Assembly (NCBI GenBank): GCA_940671915.1
Contig: CALNVZ010000174.1
Span: 77,819,503 to 77,883,502 of the forward strand
Direction: 5' to 3'
DNA: 64,000 nucleotides
Source of the DNA: Paracentrotus lividus
Lineage: Eukaryota; Echinodermata; Echinoidea; Camarodonta; Echinidae
Shown here: piece after piece, positions 23,433 to 34,546 of the stretch
Numbering within the stretch: position 1 is the stretch's first letter
Layout of the letters: each line of letters starts with the position of its first letter
Translations under genes and position numbers: made by a program
The notes under the pieces: model-generated
Database searches by the model: none
What the model was told of the DNA's origin: nothing
The model's input: the letters and a program-made list of their open reading frames with translations, nothing else

Positions 23433-26400
23433 CTGTGGAAAGAGAGAAAACAAAATCATGAAAAATGCTACCATCATGAAAGTACATCATTTGAAGTAAA
23501 AAAAAAATCATGATGTTTTGGTAATTCCAGTTTTGAAAGTACAAAAGTACATTAAGTGATACTATGCTTCCATTGCATTAAGAATACATCAATAAACAAG
23601 AAACAAGCATTTACAGGGGACGAATACCCAAGGAAATAATCACGTTTATATGAAAGAGCAATTTAAAAAAAGTTTCATCAAAATCGGTTATAAAATAAGA
23701 AAGTTTGGAAAGTCTCATTGTATGTTCTATGGGGATCCTCAAATTGGCAACATCAGATTTAAAATGGCTGATTTTATGGACAACTCTCCATGTGTCTTGT
23801 ACACAAATTTTCAGATTTTCCCCAGTTTCTTTCAAAATATGTCTTATATACTTCTGAGCTCAAAATATGCCATGGGAAAATATATTTCACATAACATATG
23901 TTGAGCTCAAAAGGAGTGAAATTTATTTTGAAAGAAAATTGAAAATATCTGAAAATCTGTGTACAAAACAAATGGAGAGTTGTCCATAAAATCAGCAATT
24001 TTGAAGCCGATGTTGCCAATTTGAGGATCCCCATAGAAGGTACAGAGCAAGACTTTTCAAACTTCCATAACTTTTTTATTTTATAACCAATTTTGATGAA
24101 ACTTTTTTTTTTAAATTGCTCCTCTCATTATGCCCTTTCTTCTAAAAGTGATTATTTCCTTGGGTATTGTTTTCCTTTACACAGAGAATTTTTGACCCCT
24201 GATTTCACATCTTGGTTTCCTTTATTTCTAAAATATAAGCATAACAAAAGAATCTGTTACAAAATCCTTTTAATATCAACTTTTTAGCAATAAAACAGGG
24301 TCTACTTACTTTTTCCATATCCTAGGTTCTATCATGTTTCTCTTCTGTAGATTATTGAATCGATCCACAATCAGGCTTCCCTCAGGCTGCATGGGTGTCA
24401 AAACATTGAATGCAATTAAAATATATATTCAAGATCAGTGTACCACAATATTATTGTCCTAAGAAATGTTACTGAGAAATGAAAGGAATGGAAAAAAAAA
24501 ATGGAACAAAATATGAAGAACTATTAAGGTATAGTTTAACGAAGAGATAGAAAACTACAACTTTTACAGTGCAGAAGCCTTAAACATTCACTTTAACATA
24601 TATTTATACCCATGTAAAGTCTATTCTATTAAAACAGCAGTGATGCAAGATTTTTTTTAGAACAAGGCCATTTTCAAAGTCCCATGACCAATACAGGTAC
24701 TTTGTTATAATCAAATCTCTCTATACTGAACAAACATACACATACAGACAAGCAACTGCCCAGGTGTCACATTGTCACAGAAGCAGATTGTATCCATGCT
24801 CACTATAATGGGAGTGGACTGTAAATCGTAATTATGATACATAGTTTTCTCTCTATCACAATAACGAAGAAGGACCCCTACCTTGAGACGTCTGAGGTTT
24901 CCAACTAGATGCTCTGTTAGCTTGACTGGTATGGGAAGTTCTTCATATCTAAATCAAATGAGTTAAGATCAATAACCAGGCTAGAAAGGAACTAAACATA
25001 GAGGACAATAATCAATGATAAAAAAAAAGGAAAAATGAGGGTTGGACAAAAGCCAGTTCAAAGAAAAAAAACACTGTATTCTGCTAAAAAAAAGTGGGGA
25101 TGTCACAGGCCTGAAGTATACTTATGTGACCTATTGGTAAAAAAACTCTGAAATCTATTGATTTGAATGCTTCCCAAAGTTGGAAGACAGAGCAAAATGC
25201 TTTAATTCATGCTTTTTCTCATGAGAAATTATAGTCTAGTGGTCGTAACACTTGACTGAGAATGCAAGGACCGTGGGTTCAATCTCGGTATGACACTTAC
25301 GTCCTTGAGCATGGGCGTTTTGTCTACATGCTCCTCCCCACCCAGGTGCAAAATGGGTACCCGGTAGGAATGGAATGAGTGCGCTTAAAGGCTGCCATGT
25401 TTTGAAATGATCCCTTTGGGATTGGACAGGTGTCAGAAAGACTTATAAGTATCCGATGACAGTGATAGTAATAATTGTAAAGCGCTTAGATATGAAACTG
25501 TTTCATATTAGGTGCTATATAAATCATTTGCATTCTAATTTCTAATGTTATAATTATTCCACAGGGTTGGCATCTCTGCACTTTATGGATGTTCCAATAA
25601 TGAAGGATACTTGTAGCGTCCAAGTCGTTTGGTTTTTCCTTCATTCTCCTGTGCTTTGGTCTTCTTCTCCTGGATCTTAGCAGCTATCTTCTCCTCTTTC
25701 TCTTTGATCTCCCTCTTCAATGATCTCAGACGGTACACCTCATTCAAACAGATCTTATTCTTCTTCTCCGTATGGGCTTTCTTGACCTGATGGAAAAACA
25801 TGTTAAAGATACAGAAGATAAGACTACATTATAGACTGTACAAATATATCTTTTTCTCAGAAGAGTTGGAAGGAATATATGAATTTCCTTGACAGAAAGT
25901 AGGAACTCTGAGTTAACCCCTTATGACATTAGACAAGTTGTGGTAAACAATGTTTATATTATGCTCGTTCAAACAACCAATAAATTTACTGCAAGTAAAC
26001 GTAACTCGAACAGAATTTTTGCTAATGCCAAAAACATTGATCTGATTTAACTTTGTCAATCTTAGTGTATTTTATTAATAAATCAAGTTTAGATTACCAC
26101 CTCTGTTATGTTATTTATCATTTCTTTTTATCATTATATACAACTATAGTTTATATATTTTTACACTGTACTCCTAAATTCAGCTCATAGCTGCTTTAAA
26201 AAAATAAGAGTGAAACCTTCCAAATCAACTGAATTCAGAGCAGAAAAATTAACTCTAGAAAGAAAACTCAGCTTACCTGTAGTTTGATTTCTCTTTCTTT
26301 GTTTCTCTGTCTTCTTGTTTTCCTCCTCTCTGCAACCACTGGAGCGCTAGGCAACACATCCTCCTCCTCCTCTTCATCTTCTCCATCTGGTTTATGACCT

Positions 26401-29400
26401 TCATCAAACAAACCCTCTGTCATCTCCTTCATACTTGTTCTCTGTCATAAAAAATCAATCAAGGACATATAAACCATAGAACTCTTACAATTACTTGACA
26501 AGAATATCAAAGGAGATCTTGAGTTCTGCCCATGTTTTATTTTTTATTTTTTTTGCAAAAAAAAAAAAAGAAAGAAAAAAAAATGAACTGCTGAAACTGC
26601 TTATCCAAAAGGTGAGAGCAATTGGAGTAAAAGAGAGCCAGAGCTTTCGATCCTAGCAGAATCTTCATCAGAGACAAAATGACAAACAAGTAAAACAAAC
26701 AAATAATAAAAAATATAAAGGCAAGGCTAAGGAAGGCATAGTGAGAGAGAACAAAAGAAATCAAAGGGGTGAAGTGTAGGGGAGAATCAGCCAATCCCGA
26801 AACAGAGTGGGGGGGGGGGGTGGATTCCACCCAAATAGGATTAGTGTTAAATGAATAATTACTGTGAAAAGGCAGCAATTTGTAAACATATAACCTCCAC
26901 AGTATTTGGCATGTCTCAGAATTTAAATAAAGTCTTAATTTTAAAAGACGGGTTCATTAATTGCTCCAAAAAAGGAGTAAGAAGTTGTAAGAGCTCTTAG
27001 ATTATTAAAAGATTTACCTCCATTTCTGCTCTGCTGACTTTGGCAAACCGATGCCAGCGGTTCAGTTTCTCTTCCTCCTTCTCCCTATCCATCTCAATTT
27101 GTACTGCTTTCTGGATCAGTTCCTGTTACAAGATAAAGGGTGAAAGATTATTATCAACCATTCCTCAACACTCAAAATGGTGGAACAGGGGAATAAAACA
27201 CATACACTGAAATGCATTATAAATATGAATGAAAGTTATTCAAATGGAATTACTTTGGTGCCTGAAATTATTAAGAATTGCATCTGTATTTTTTTTATGA
27301 CAAAAAGTAAGAAACAGAACATACCTGATGGTCTTCAAATGTTGGGTTGTAGGATGCACCAGCTGGTACTACTTCTACTGCATTGAAACATGATGTCTTC
27401 TCATAGTATGTCTTGGGCAGCTAAGAAGTAAAAAAAAAAAAACATTAGCTTGCGAGAGATTTTGTAGAATCACTAGAAATTCATTAAAATGACAAACACT
27501 CGAAGCAATATTATGCAGAATGAACTTACATATAAAATGTACTGTGTAAGCCAATATTTTCACAATTTTTGGACTAGATTGGGAATTTCGTGAGTGGATA
27601 ATTTCACGATTTTTGTGATGTTTTAATTACTATAAATAGCCTCATGTTGAATTGGAAATTTTTCGCGAAAAATAAAACCACCACAAAAATAACCACTTAA
27701 ACAGTACATTGCATACAAGTATATATTGATTGGTTTATTTTACCTGATTGCTAAGGAAGTATTAAATACTTAAAAGTAAGCACCCAGGGGGCCAACGACT
27801 CTAAGTCCTATCCCAGGGACTTGGTATTGGGGATTCATGCCTTACCAAAGGGCACTAGCGCATCAACTTGGTTTCGAACCAGGGATCTCTTGTTTCGAGA
27901 CCAATGCTCTATCGACCGAGCTATATGGTGTAACAATAACAACACAAAAGGGTGGAAGGATAACAACTGCAGTTTTTTAGAAAAAATAAACAAACCTTTT
28001 TCCTTGTCTTCTTTGTGACCCTGAGAAAGTGTTCATTTGGTGTTGCTCCAGTCTTGTTCTTCGTAGGAGCTGAAATCAAACCAAGATAAGGTAATTATAT
28101 TGATTACATATTAATTTTCAAGCCAAGATATTACTCTGATTGTACTATGTCAAACCTCCATAATCATTGCAAGAGTCCAATATTATGTTGCCCTCATGAA
28201 GCATGTATGACCAGTACTCAGATTGATTTGTGATATGTGTTTTATAATATAATCTTTAATTCTATCTCAAAGTAAACCCCATCAGATTTTGTATATTGAG
28301 ATTTATGAAAACTACATCCAGCTATAAAAATTACACCATTACACCAGTTAGGTCCTGATAAGCAAAATATTACATTTGCATACCCACTTGATATTCCTAA
28401 TGCAGACTGACATCCATTTTCATTGAATCACGCACTGCAAAACGTACCTGGATCTCCCCAGAGATCATATACCGCTCTTCCAGATTCTCTCCTCTTCTGA
28501 TCGTCATCCTTTTCTTTCTCTGCTTGATCGCTGTCCTTGATGGCAGCAGTCAGTTTCCTTCTCTTGACGGTTGATGATGGTCCCCATTTACCCTCGTCTT
28601 CTAATGTTTGTATCAGCTTACTCTTGCGCTTTGGTTTCAAGGAAGATCTGGGAGTTTTTGATCTAAAAGGTAGATGTGTAGATCACAGTTTTCAATCTTT
28701 TCATCCTCAAGAGTATATCGCAAAAATTAAGGTAATAAGCATTGGTGGATCCAGATTGGGGCACAGCATAACCATATAATTTGAAAACTCCTCTTGGACT
28801 GTACATGTTCAAATAAGATATTTTCAGCCCCCCCCCCCTCCCCCCTCCCCTCAAATCTCAAATCCTGTCTCAGCCACTGTATTCACTGCATAAAACAAAA
28901 ATGTACTATCAAATCAAATATTAATGAGACCAAATTTTTTTTTTTTTAATTTGTAAAATGGACCATGATTCTTGAATCTTAATATGTCTGTTGTTGATTT
29001 CCTTGTTTGATGAATGGATGAAATTATTCAATTAGCAGCTGATACGGCACTAATTACATAAATTTACCCAAAACCAACATTTTGGATGCATACAATAAAT
29101 TGTCTTAATTTCCAGTTAAGTTCACTTTCTATGGAGGTTATGCATGTGAAGAACAATATGGTGTTACTTACATTCTAGCCACTGGTATCCTTGGATCTGG
29201 TGTCAACTTTCTGTCAATCTTAAGAGGCTTGTCAAGATTCTTCTTATCTAAGAAAATGAAATAAACATAATAATTTGTTTTCCCCATCAAAACATCTACA
29301 GGTAAAACACAATCATATTTACATGTATGCAACAATGGTCATGTGTTATAAGTTCGCTACCTTTTGCGTTACATGCCAATTTGACTACAAAATGCACTCT

Positions 29401-31934
29401 TTTCGTTTCAAGGACCTGTATCTCGAAAATTACACACCCTACTATATCAAAAGTATACATTTTCTGAAAGGAAATTCATCAAGGAATCTAAATCTGCATT
29501 GAAATATTATACCAGGTGGAAGATTAAAAAGTTATCAGGAAAACTTTCAGGAAATTTAGATATTTTTGAATTTTCATTGTTTTTGTCGTCAAGTCATCTA
29601 TAATCACCCAAATATTAAAAATATTGATATATTCTAATAGAGAATAATCATACCTTTCAAACAAGATACAATTTATTATGGTTTATAATTTTAGAATGAA
29701 AAATATAACTCTCTGAAATTTGGCCCTGAAAAAAATAGCTTTTTTCAAATTCATGAGGGGGTCGGGTCCTGCCAAGTACTGTTGCACCACCAAAATTTCG
29801 TTTAAGTTATATGATGGTATAAAGCTGTTTAATAGCTTCAATTTGGTGCAAAATTTACAATAAAAGGCTATAATTTGGCAGAGATATTGCAGTTTTCCCA
29901 ACGGTACTACAATATCTCTAATTCCTAATGACTGTGTACAGGAGGCATTGCTTTTTTAGGTAAAATAACGATTGTTGAGTCTTCCTGGGTACTACTGTAA
30001 CATCAAACCTATTATTCAGTGATTTCATGGTATAAAGCAGTTTATAAGCTTCAGTTTGGTACCAAATTTACAGTCAAAAGCCAAAATTTGGCAAAGAAAT
30101 TCAAGTTTTCCCCAAATCAAACACAAAATGTAAATTTTCCCATTGACTTTGTACAGGCCGGCGCCGCTTCCGGCACCACCCCTACTGTACCAAACTTAAA
30201 CCATTGTAACTCCACCAGAATGTTACCTAGAACAATGAATCTTCACAGGGAGCTAGCACAGTAACATAGCTTCAGAATAATATCAAAATTGTTACATAAA
30301 CTTCCTTACTTTGGAAAAAAATGACAAATTGATGCTGAAAAATAGCAAAAATACCCTATTTGGGTGGCGAGTTCATAACACAAGACCCAATATACTTGAA
30401 TACAATCATCTTTTTGTCAGGAGCACTGAATATTACGGATTTTCAATCTGAAATATGCAATTAATCCAATGAACAGGGTAATAGTATACTGTAAAGCACT
30501 TTGAGCCTTACGGGCAAGCGCATTGTGAACAATAGTATTATTATTATTGATCTGATCAAGCATCTCAAATGGAGCTAAAATAATCTGGTATGTACCAAAA
30601 TAATCTGATTTCTTTAGAATTGTATTGGTTTGAATAAAAACATGGTGTTTTTAATGTGGAAATGTAATCTGACATATGGTGTGCTAAAGCAAGAATACTG
30701 ACCAATATTTTGTATTCTGTTACAATGGTTATGTAGTGGTACGGTCTATTGACCGTTCTCCCAATTAATTAATTATAATATAAGTCAATTTTAAAGAGGG
30801 CGCTAGGCCACTAATTATCAGTGAAAGGTTAGAAGGTTTCATAGGTTTATTTATAATTTAAGTTCGTTCACATTAAATTAAGGGATCTTATTAGGTATGC
30901 ACTGTAATTGTATTAGGTCGGGGGATTGTATTAAGCTATTTTGAGACGGTCCCTGCTTGAGCGGTAGTCGGCATTCATGATATTCGTACAGGTGCTATGT
31001 CGGTTAAATGTATTTCTGTTAACAATAGTAATAGCATCCTGTCCTATTCATAGCTTTTCCGGGTGCAAGATTTGGTAAATATTTAATTAGCGTCCCCTGG
31101 CATATTTCTGGTCATGTTAGACACGCCTACTTTTGGAACCTAAAAGCACGTGCTCTATTGTTTATTGTGCAATGGACTAGAAAGGGAAAGGGTGCGTGGT
31201 GCTTTTATTGGTTAGTTTGTTATACAGGAGGCGGGGCTTGTTGGACTCGATTCACTTTAGCATTACCGAAATTGATATATAGGCAAAGCTCATGTGTGGC
31301 TCGGTAGCCATTTTTGTGTTAGAGATTTCGAGGAGCCATTTTGTGTTAGAGCCTTTTTATGTTCGAGCTTACGTTGGCCATGTTGAGTTAGCCATTTTCT
31401 TTCGGATCGAAGCATGGTTTTTCGCGTCTTTATAAGCCCAGCCTCTGAAACTGTTTATATTTAATTAATGCACCTTTACCGCTTTGATTGTGACTGTACG
31501 TGGACTTCGTCATTTCATTTCTTCGTTCTACATTTAATAAATACCAAACCGAACTTTACTTCAATGTGTCCTATATAAGTTGAACTATAATTTCGCCACC
31601 TACTTGGAGACTAGTCTCAGAGAACTTACTCTGAGTCGGTCCTCTTACAGTTACATATAATTTTAAGCTCACATCTGCAAAAGTATAGCTTATATATGAT
31701 GCTCTATTAAATATAAGAGCACAAAGTATGCAAGTTGAACCAGATCTTTCAACATTTGTTGTAAGGGTAGCATGAATTTAAACAAAATGATAATCAAACA
31801 CATAAAAAAAAACTTTCATGATGATTTTATATTGAATAAGCTGAAATAAATGGATAAACTCACCTGAATCTTTTGATGGATGTTTATTGTCAACAAAGAA
31901 TAAGTTTTCATCAGGTTTCTCAGACACTAAACCA
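23375..31934 (-). CDS. NOP53: NOP53 (GLTSCR2) ribosome biogenesis factor, 11 exons, 5' end missing
   Basis: The gene product is a nucleolar 60S assembly factor that binds pre-60S particles and recruits the MTR4 helicase and exosome for pre-rRNA processing. Eleven minus-strand exons join with matching phases: 31934-31864, 29247-29172, 28662-28448, 28069-27996, 27420-27325, 27122-27018, 26441-26277, 25786-25611, 24948-24882, 24386-24310, 23432-23375. Visible hallmarks are an LFFVD arch-interacting motif, YDLW, AGASYNPTFEDHQ, RLGRYKY, a PEGSLIVDRF stretch followed by QKRNMIEPR, and a C-terminal KTFKEIK before TAA. All match the known NOP53 order. About 400 residues are visible against roughly 450-480 in the family; the basic N-terminus (expected ~60 residues) was not found. 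A Glu/Lys-rich coiled-coil-like region spans exons 27122-25611. I am confident in the identity and less so in the gene's 5' extent. Confidence 0.95.
23622..24168. mobile_element. Foldback element in the last NOP53 intron
   Basis: Two ~255-bp arms are inverted copies (left starts GAATACCCAAGGAAATAATC, right ends with the complement), meeting near 23890. Arms are diverged by scattered substitutions and small indels, so it is old. It occupies most of the intron between 23432 and 24310 and would form a long hairpin in the pre-mRNA. Confidence 0.85.
24310..24386 (-). CDS. NOP53: NOP53 exon with PEGSLIVDRF
   Basis: It encodes PEGSLIVDRFNNLQKRNMIE and then PRIWKK, aligning with the [21 protein letters not shown] segment of vertebrate NOP53. 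This is the most conserved C-terminal block. The donor is GTAAGT. Confidence 0.96.
24882..24948 (-). CDS. NOP53: NOP53 exon
   Basis: It encodes YEELPIPVKLTEHLVGNLRR followed by LK, equivalent to the DIDVQLSSELTDSLRTLK part of human NOP53. It completes a split Lys codon and ends in phase 0 before GTAGGG. Confidence 0.92.
25227..25535 (+). mobile_element. tRNA-derived SINE in a NOP53 intron
   Basis: A tRNA-like head has an A box (TAGTCTAGTGGTCG) and B box (GGTTCAATCTC). It is followed by a body with CCCACCCAGGTGCAAAATGG-GTACCCGG and a 3' tail AAAGCGCTTAGATATGA ... GGTGCTATATAAATC, typical of invertebrate SINE tails. Confidence 0.78.
25611..25786 (-). CDS. NOP53: NOP53 exon, C-terminal helix ending RLGRYK
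   Basis: It encodes VKKAHTEKKNKICLNEVYRL, a long charged helix, then KRLGRYK. The donor is a weaker GTATCC after TACAA, chosen because it gives RLGRYKYEELP across the junction, matching RLGRLKYQAPD in human. Reading through instead would give a stop shortly after (25583), which is unlikely to be the true end. Confidence 0.93.
26277..26441 (-). CDS. NOP53: NOP53 exon, acidic then basic helix
   Basis: This 165-nt, phase-0 exon encodes EMTEGLFDEG, an acidic run (GEDEEEEEDV), then the basic ERRKTRRQRNKEREIKLQ. The same order (EGL-, acidic patch, KKT-Q-RR) occurs in vertebrate NOP53. The donor is GTAAGC. Confidence 0.93.
26550..26880 (-). mobile_element. Repeat unit carrying a hammerhead-like core
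   Basis: A ~330-bp intron segment contains the hammerhead-like string at 26635-26671. It ends near poly-A/T-rich sequence (26536-26583) and carries a G11 run (26810-26820). Such motifs are known from retrozymes and Penelope-like elements; no reverse transcriptase is visible, so the assignment is inference. Confidence 0.35.
26635..26671 (-). ncRNA. Hammerhead-ribozyme-like core motif
   Basis: On the minus strand: CTGATGA, a stem-loop GATTCT-GCT-AGGATC, GAAA, then GC-TCTG-GC-TC. These match the catalytic core, stem II, and a three-pair stem III ending in a cleavable UC. The flanks (GTCT before, TCTT after) do not pair as stem I, so an active ribozyme is not shown; it may be a decayed copy. Confidence 0.4.
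27018..27122 (-). CDS. NOP53: NOP53 exon, Glu/Lys-rich helix
   Basis: This 105-nt, phase-0 exon encodes ELIQKAVQIEMDREKEEEKL and then NRWHRFAKVS. It is a charged helical segment directly after the FEDHQ motif, where NOP53 has its long helix. Splice sites are canonical (AACAG / GTAAAT). Confidence 0.93.
27325..27420 (-). CDS. NOP53: NOP53 exon with the AGASYNPTFEDHQ signature
   Basis: This 96-nt, phase-0 exon carries the most diagnostic NOP53 motif, VVPAGASYNPTFEDHQ, nearly identical to the vertebrate AGASYNPSFEDHQ. It is flanked by the acceptor TTAG and the donor GTATGT. Confidence 0.96.
27780..27930 (-). mobile_element. tRNA-derived SINE fragment
   Basis: Minus strand: TATAGCTCGGTCGATAGAGC (A box) and CTGGTTCGAAACCAAG (B box) form a tRNA-like head. 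It is followed by a body ending near CCCTGGGTGC. No proper tRNA folds and the flank is intronic, so this is a SINE and not a tRNA gene. Confidence 0.75.
27996..28069 (-). CDS. NOP53: NOP53 exon
   Basis: It encodes (A)PTKNKTGATPNEHFLRVTKK..., followed by a basic TRKK run, and ends on a complete codon before the donor GTTTGT. The neighbouring intron on the 3' side carries a tRNA-headed SINE (27780-27930). Confidence 0.9.
28448..28662 (-). CDS. NOP53: NOP53 exon with the YDLW motif
   Basis: The largest exon (215 nt) is basic and charged, with a predicted nuclear/nucleolar targeting character (KRRK, QKRR). It ends in AVYDLWGDP, equivalent to the FYDLW segment of vertebrate NOP53. The donor is GTACGT and the acceptor TTTTAG; the single terminal G pairs with CT of the next exon to give Ala. 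Confidence 0.93.
28742..28879. mobile_element. Degenerate member of the CGGATCC MITE family
   Basis: TTGGTGGATCCAG at the left and TCTCAGCCACTG at the right, with a C-rich border, resemble the 18318 element's ends after mutation. Intronic in NOP53. Confidence 0.45.
29172..29247 (-). CDS. NOP53: NOP53 exon
   Basis: This 76-nt exon encodes a lysine-rich linker, (D)KKNLDKPLKIDRKL then TPDPRIPVAR(I). It completes a split GAT codon with the upstream exon (…TCAG|AT) and a split ATA with the downstream one (AT|A). The donor GTAAGT and acceptor CTTAG are canonical. Confidence 0.88.
29815..30112. repeat. Two diverged direct repeats, 213-bp spacing
   Basis: TGGTATAAAGCTGTTTAATA (29815) and TGGTATAAAGCAGTTTATAA (30028) start ~85-bp copies that both end at AGTTTTCCC. 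Non-coding intron sequence. Confidence 0.65.
30478..30547 (+). mobile_element. SINE 3' tail fragment
   Basis: TAAAGCACTTTGAGCCTTAC, then GCGCATTGTGAACAATAG and an ATT repeat, resembles the microsatellite-ended tails of invertebrate SINEs. No head is visible. Confidence 0.45.
30732..31649 (+). mobile_element. Solo LTR in a NOP53 intron
   Basis: A 918-bp unit begins TGTAGTGG and ends TCTTACA (TG...CA) with a 4-bp flanking duplication GTTA (30728-30731, 31650-31653). It contains TATATAGG (31276-31283) as a promoter-like site and AATAAA (31538-31543) ~105 bp before the 3' end. These are the features of a retrotransposon LTR, best fitting the gypsy group by duplication length. No internal coding region remains, consistent with LTR-LTR recombination. 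Confidence 0.7.
31864..31934 (-). CDS. NOP53: NOP53 exon with the LFFVD arch-interacting motif
   Basis: This is the most 5' exon I can place. It reads (x)GLVSEKPDENLFFVDNKH..., bounded by an acceptor AG before T31934 and the donor GTGAGT after 31864. LFFVD at 31889-31903 fits the LFxVD arch-interacting motif by which NOP53 docks on the MTR4 arch domain (established for yeast and human). The exon starts with one base of a split codon, so an upstream coding exon ending in two bases must exist. Confidence 0.9.
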
Positions 31935-32810
31935 CTAAAAGAAATAATGGAGTGGAGGAAATCTTTTTAATAAAAATTGAAAAATTATGGAAAATTATAA
32001 CTGTTACACAATCTTACTTACATGTTTCAATCTCAATAAGGTCTTCTATGAAAGACAGACAATTATACATAATTTTAATTGCAAAGCCAAAGGCTAAGCA
32101 AATAAGCATTCCAGCTACACTCTACAGATAACTTTTTAAATTGAAGATGAAGTTGAAGCAGCAGCTTGGATTTGGATGCAGGATAAAAATCAGCAAATGA
32201 TGCACCACGCCACTCTTATATGTATGATGAATGTATTGACCTCATAGAGCAAGTGGGACTAGGTGGCAGGTTTTGCAACTTGGTCCATTGGTTTTTCGTC
32301 AACATTTTTCTCTTTTTACAATAGATTTTGACTGTATAATTAAACCCTCCTATATTTCTATGTAGTAACATGTATCGTGGAATAGGTTTTCAATAAATTT
32401 GATTTTATAATTATATAAAAAAAAAAAAAAAAACTTTCTATTTTTTCTCATGGCAAAAGAATCCTCAGGAACTTGTCATGAAATGAATTTGAAATATAAT
32501 CATATTTAACCTTAGATTAGAAGAGAGAAATGAAATTAAAAACAGCAAGAATAGTAGAAGGAACATCCAAACACTCAAGAATTTAGTAAAGGAAAATTAT
32601 GTTTACTTTCTGAAAGTCTTCACACTAAAATCTCGCTACATTCCCGACATGCTAGCATGCACCATGGGATACTGATGAACATGTACCCCGGGGTAATGTA
32701 CCACATTGTGAACTGCCATCTTTTGTTTACACTGCAGGTCTTGAAAGAAAATCTATAAAATTGGGCAAATTACTTCCACATATTTTTTAGCAAATAATTA
32801 ATACGTCGGT

Positions 32811-33203
32811 GCTACTAGTTTAGACCGAGGCTCCTCTGTCTTCATCGTAGGGCCCACCCCTCTGAAGAGAGAGAGCTACCATTGCACGAGCTGTTCAAAC
32901 CGCAGTGTACACAGCCGAGTGTGTGTTTCGGTGATCATATTTGATTGACCCAAGATTTGCTATAACATAAAAGTTATTCCATTTACAACATCTGGAAGTA
33001 GATTTTCTCTAGATCATGTAGATCTAGAATCTATCTGTTTCTTGTCCTTGATGCCCAACTGTCGTGTTGAATGTGGTTTTTAGGGGTTTCCCCTATTTTT
33101 TTCTCATGAAATTTGGGGAAATTTAACAGCTATCATGGCACTGCAGTTTGAACACGCAATGGTAGCTCTCTGTCTTCAAAGGGCCTCAGTCTACTACTAG
33201 TTT
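32811..33203. mobile_element. Inverted-repeat element in the 5' part of NOP53
   Basis: Left: CTACTAGTTTAGACCGAGGC ... GAGAGCTACCATTGC ... GTTCAAACCGCAGTG. The right arm is the inverted counterpart with small indels. Arms are ~90 bp around a ~200-bp centre with no coding content. Confidence 0.65.
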
Positions 33204-33209
33204 TGCCCT

Positions 33210-34546
33210 TTGCAACTATTTTACATAGGACTGTACATACTTCGTTCAAAGTATTTCGCCATCCACCCAAAACTGCTAATCAAATTTGAGAAGTAAAATT
33301 ATTCCCTGGGATATGCAGACGTATTTGACAAACACGTACTTCTTCATGTGTCTGAAGCTCCTTGGTAATAGTGACCACGTGTTTGCGCTAGTCTGACTCC
33401 CACACATTCCCCTGGTTCTCTCTCTTATATCCATGCTCAAACTTTCTCACTGACAGTTTTCTTGCATGGGACAATAATTATTAAGCTACCAATATTAAAA
33501 ATGAACTCTATTCACTCAATGATGGTTAAGTGTTTATTTTTGTTATAGAAATAAGAGTCGATGATTTTTAAGTAAGCTGTATTTTACACTGTTTCACAAC
33601 CCCCCCCCCCCCCCACTAAGGGGGAACGCCACACATGTTTTTTTTTAAAAGAGAGAAAAGTCCAAATCGAAACTAGTCTCGCATCTCGTGTGTTCTCTCT
33701 CTCTCTCTCTCTCCCTCTCTCTCTCATGGTAACCCTCTCTCATGTACTGTATGTAATTCGTGTTGAGAAATCTGTGTTGTGTTTCGTGAGAAAGAGGTCA
33801 TGTGAAGGTTTTCAAACGGGATTGTGTGTGCAGAGAACAGCCCCCTGGTTTGATGATAGTGTTTTGTAGTATCGCCACGCGTGTGTACATGTGTGTGTGT
33901 CTCACCAGTACTTTGCTTTAATATGTGTGAGGGCAAGGCAATGTATAGTGCCTGATTCTAACTTCCAGCTCGACAGCTATAGGCCTAGCTAGCTCCGCTC
34001 GGCTTTGCAGTGCAGTGCGCGATGTGGCTTGTCGATCTAGCAGCGGGCGTTCTTTGAAAAAGAACTTGATCTTGCGGCGCGTGGCGATATGTTTGTTATT
34101 TTAAAAAGGCGTGGCGCTAATTAGCTAATGGTAATTAGCAGTAGCATAAAACAAAGAAGGCGAGGCGCGGTTACCACGGGAACTCCATGCCGCCGAGGAG
34201 GCTGTTTTAAACCAAGTTGAAACATTATCAAACTGATCATCTTTCTCTCTCTCTCTCTCTCTTTCGAACAAGAGAAAAAGGGTATATCTTAAGTGCTGCT
34301 TTGAAAGATCAACAACAACAAAAAAGAATGACTTCTGACATGTCCGAGTTCCAAAGTAGGAGCTTCAACAGTAAAGTTTAAACAATCAACAACATCACTG
34401 TCAAGTGTCATCACATCACTAGCGAGGCCATTGGATTTTTAAAAAAAAATATTGAAATTACAATAAAATGTGCACTGCATAGCTTAACACTTCCAAATTG
34501 TACTCACCAAATTTGGGATAAAAGGAATGATGGGAAGTCCCCCACC
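33210..34546. other. Unique stretch, GC-richer near 33,960-34,210
   Basis: Contains poly-C (33600-33615), CT arrays (33694-33725, 34244-34264) and a GC-richer block that might be a promoter. No coding exon with NOP53 N-terminal similarity was recognised. Confidence 0.4.

Noticed and set aside
25227..25290. tRNA gene on the plus strand
   Set aside because: Head of a SINE; acceptor stem does not pair and a SINE tail follows.
27880..27930. tRNA gene on the minus strand
   Set aside because: A and B boxes are present but acceptor and anticodon stems do not fold and a SINE body follows.
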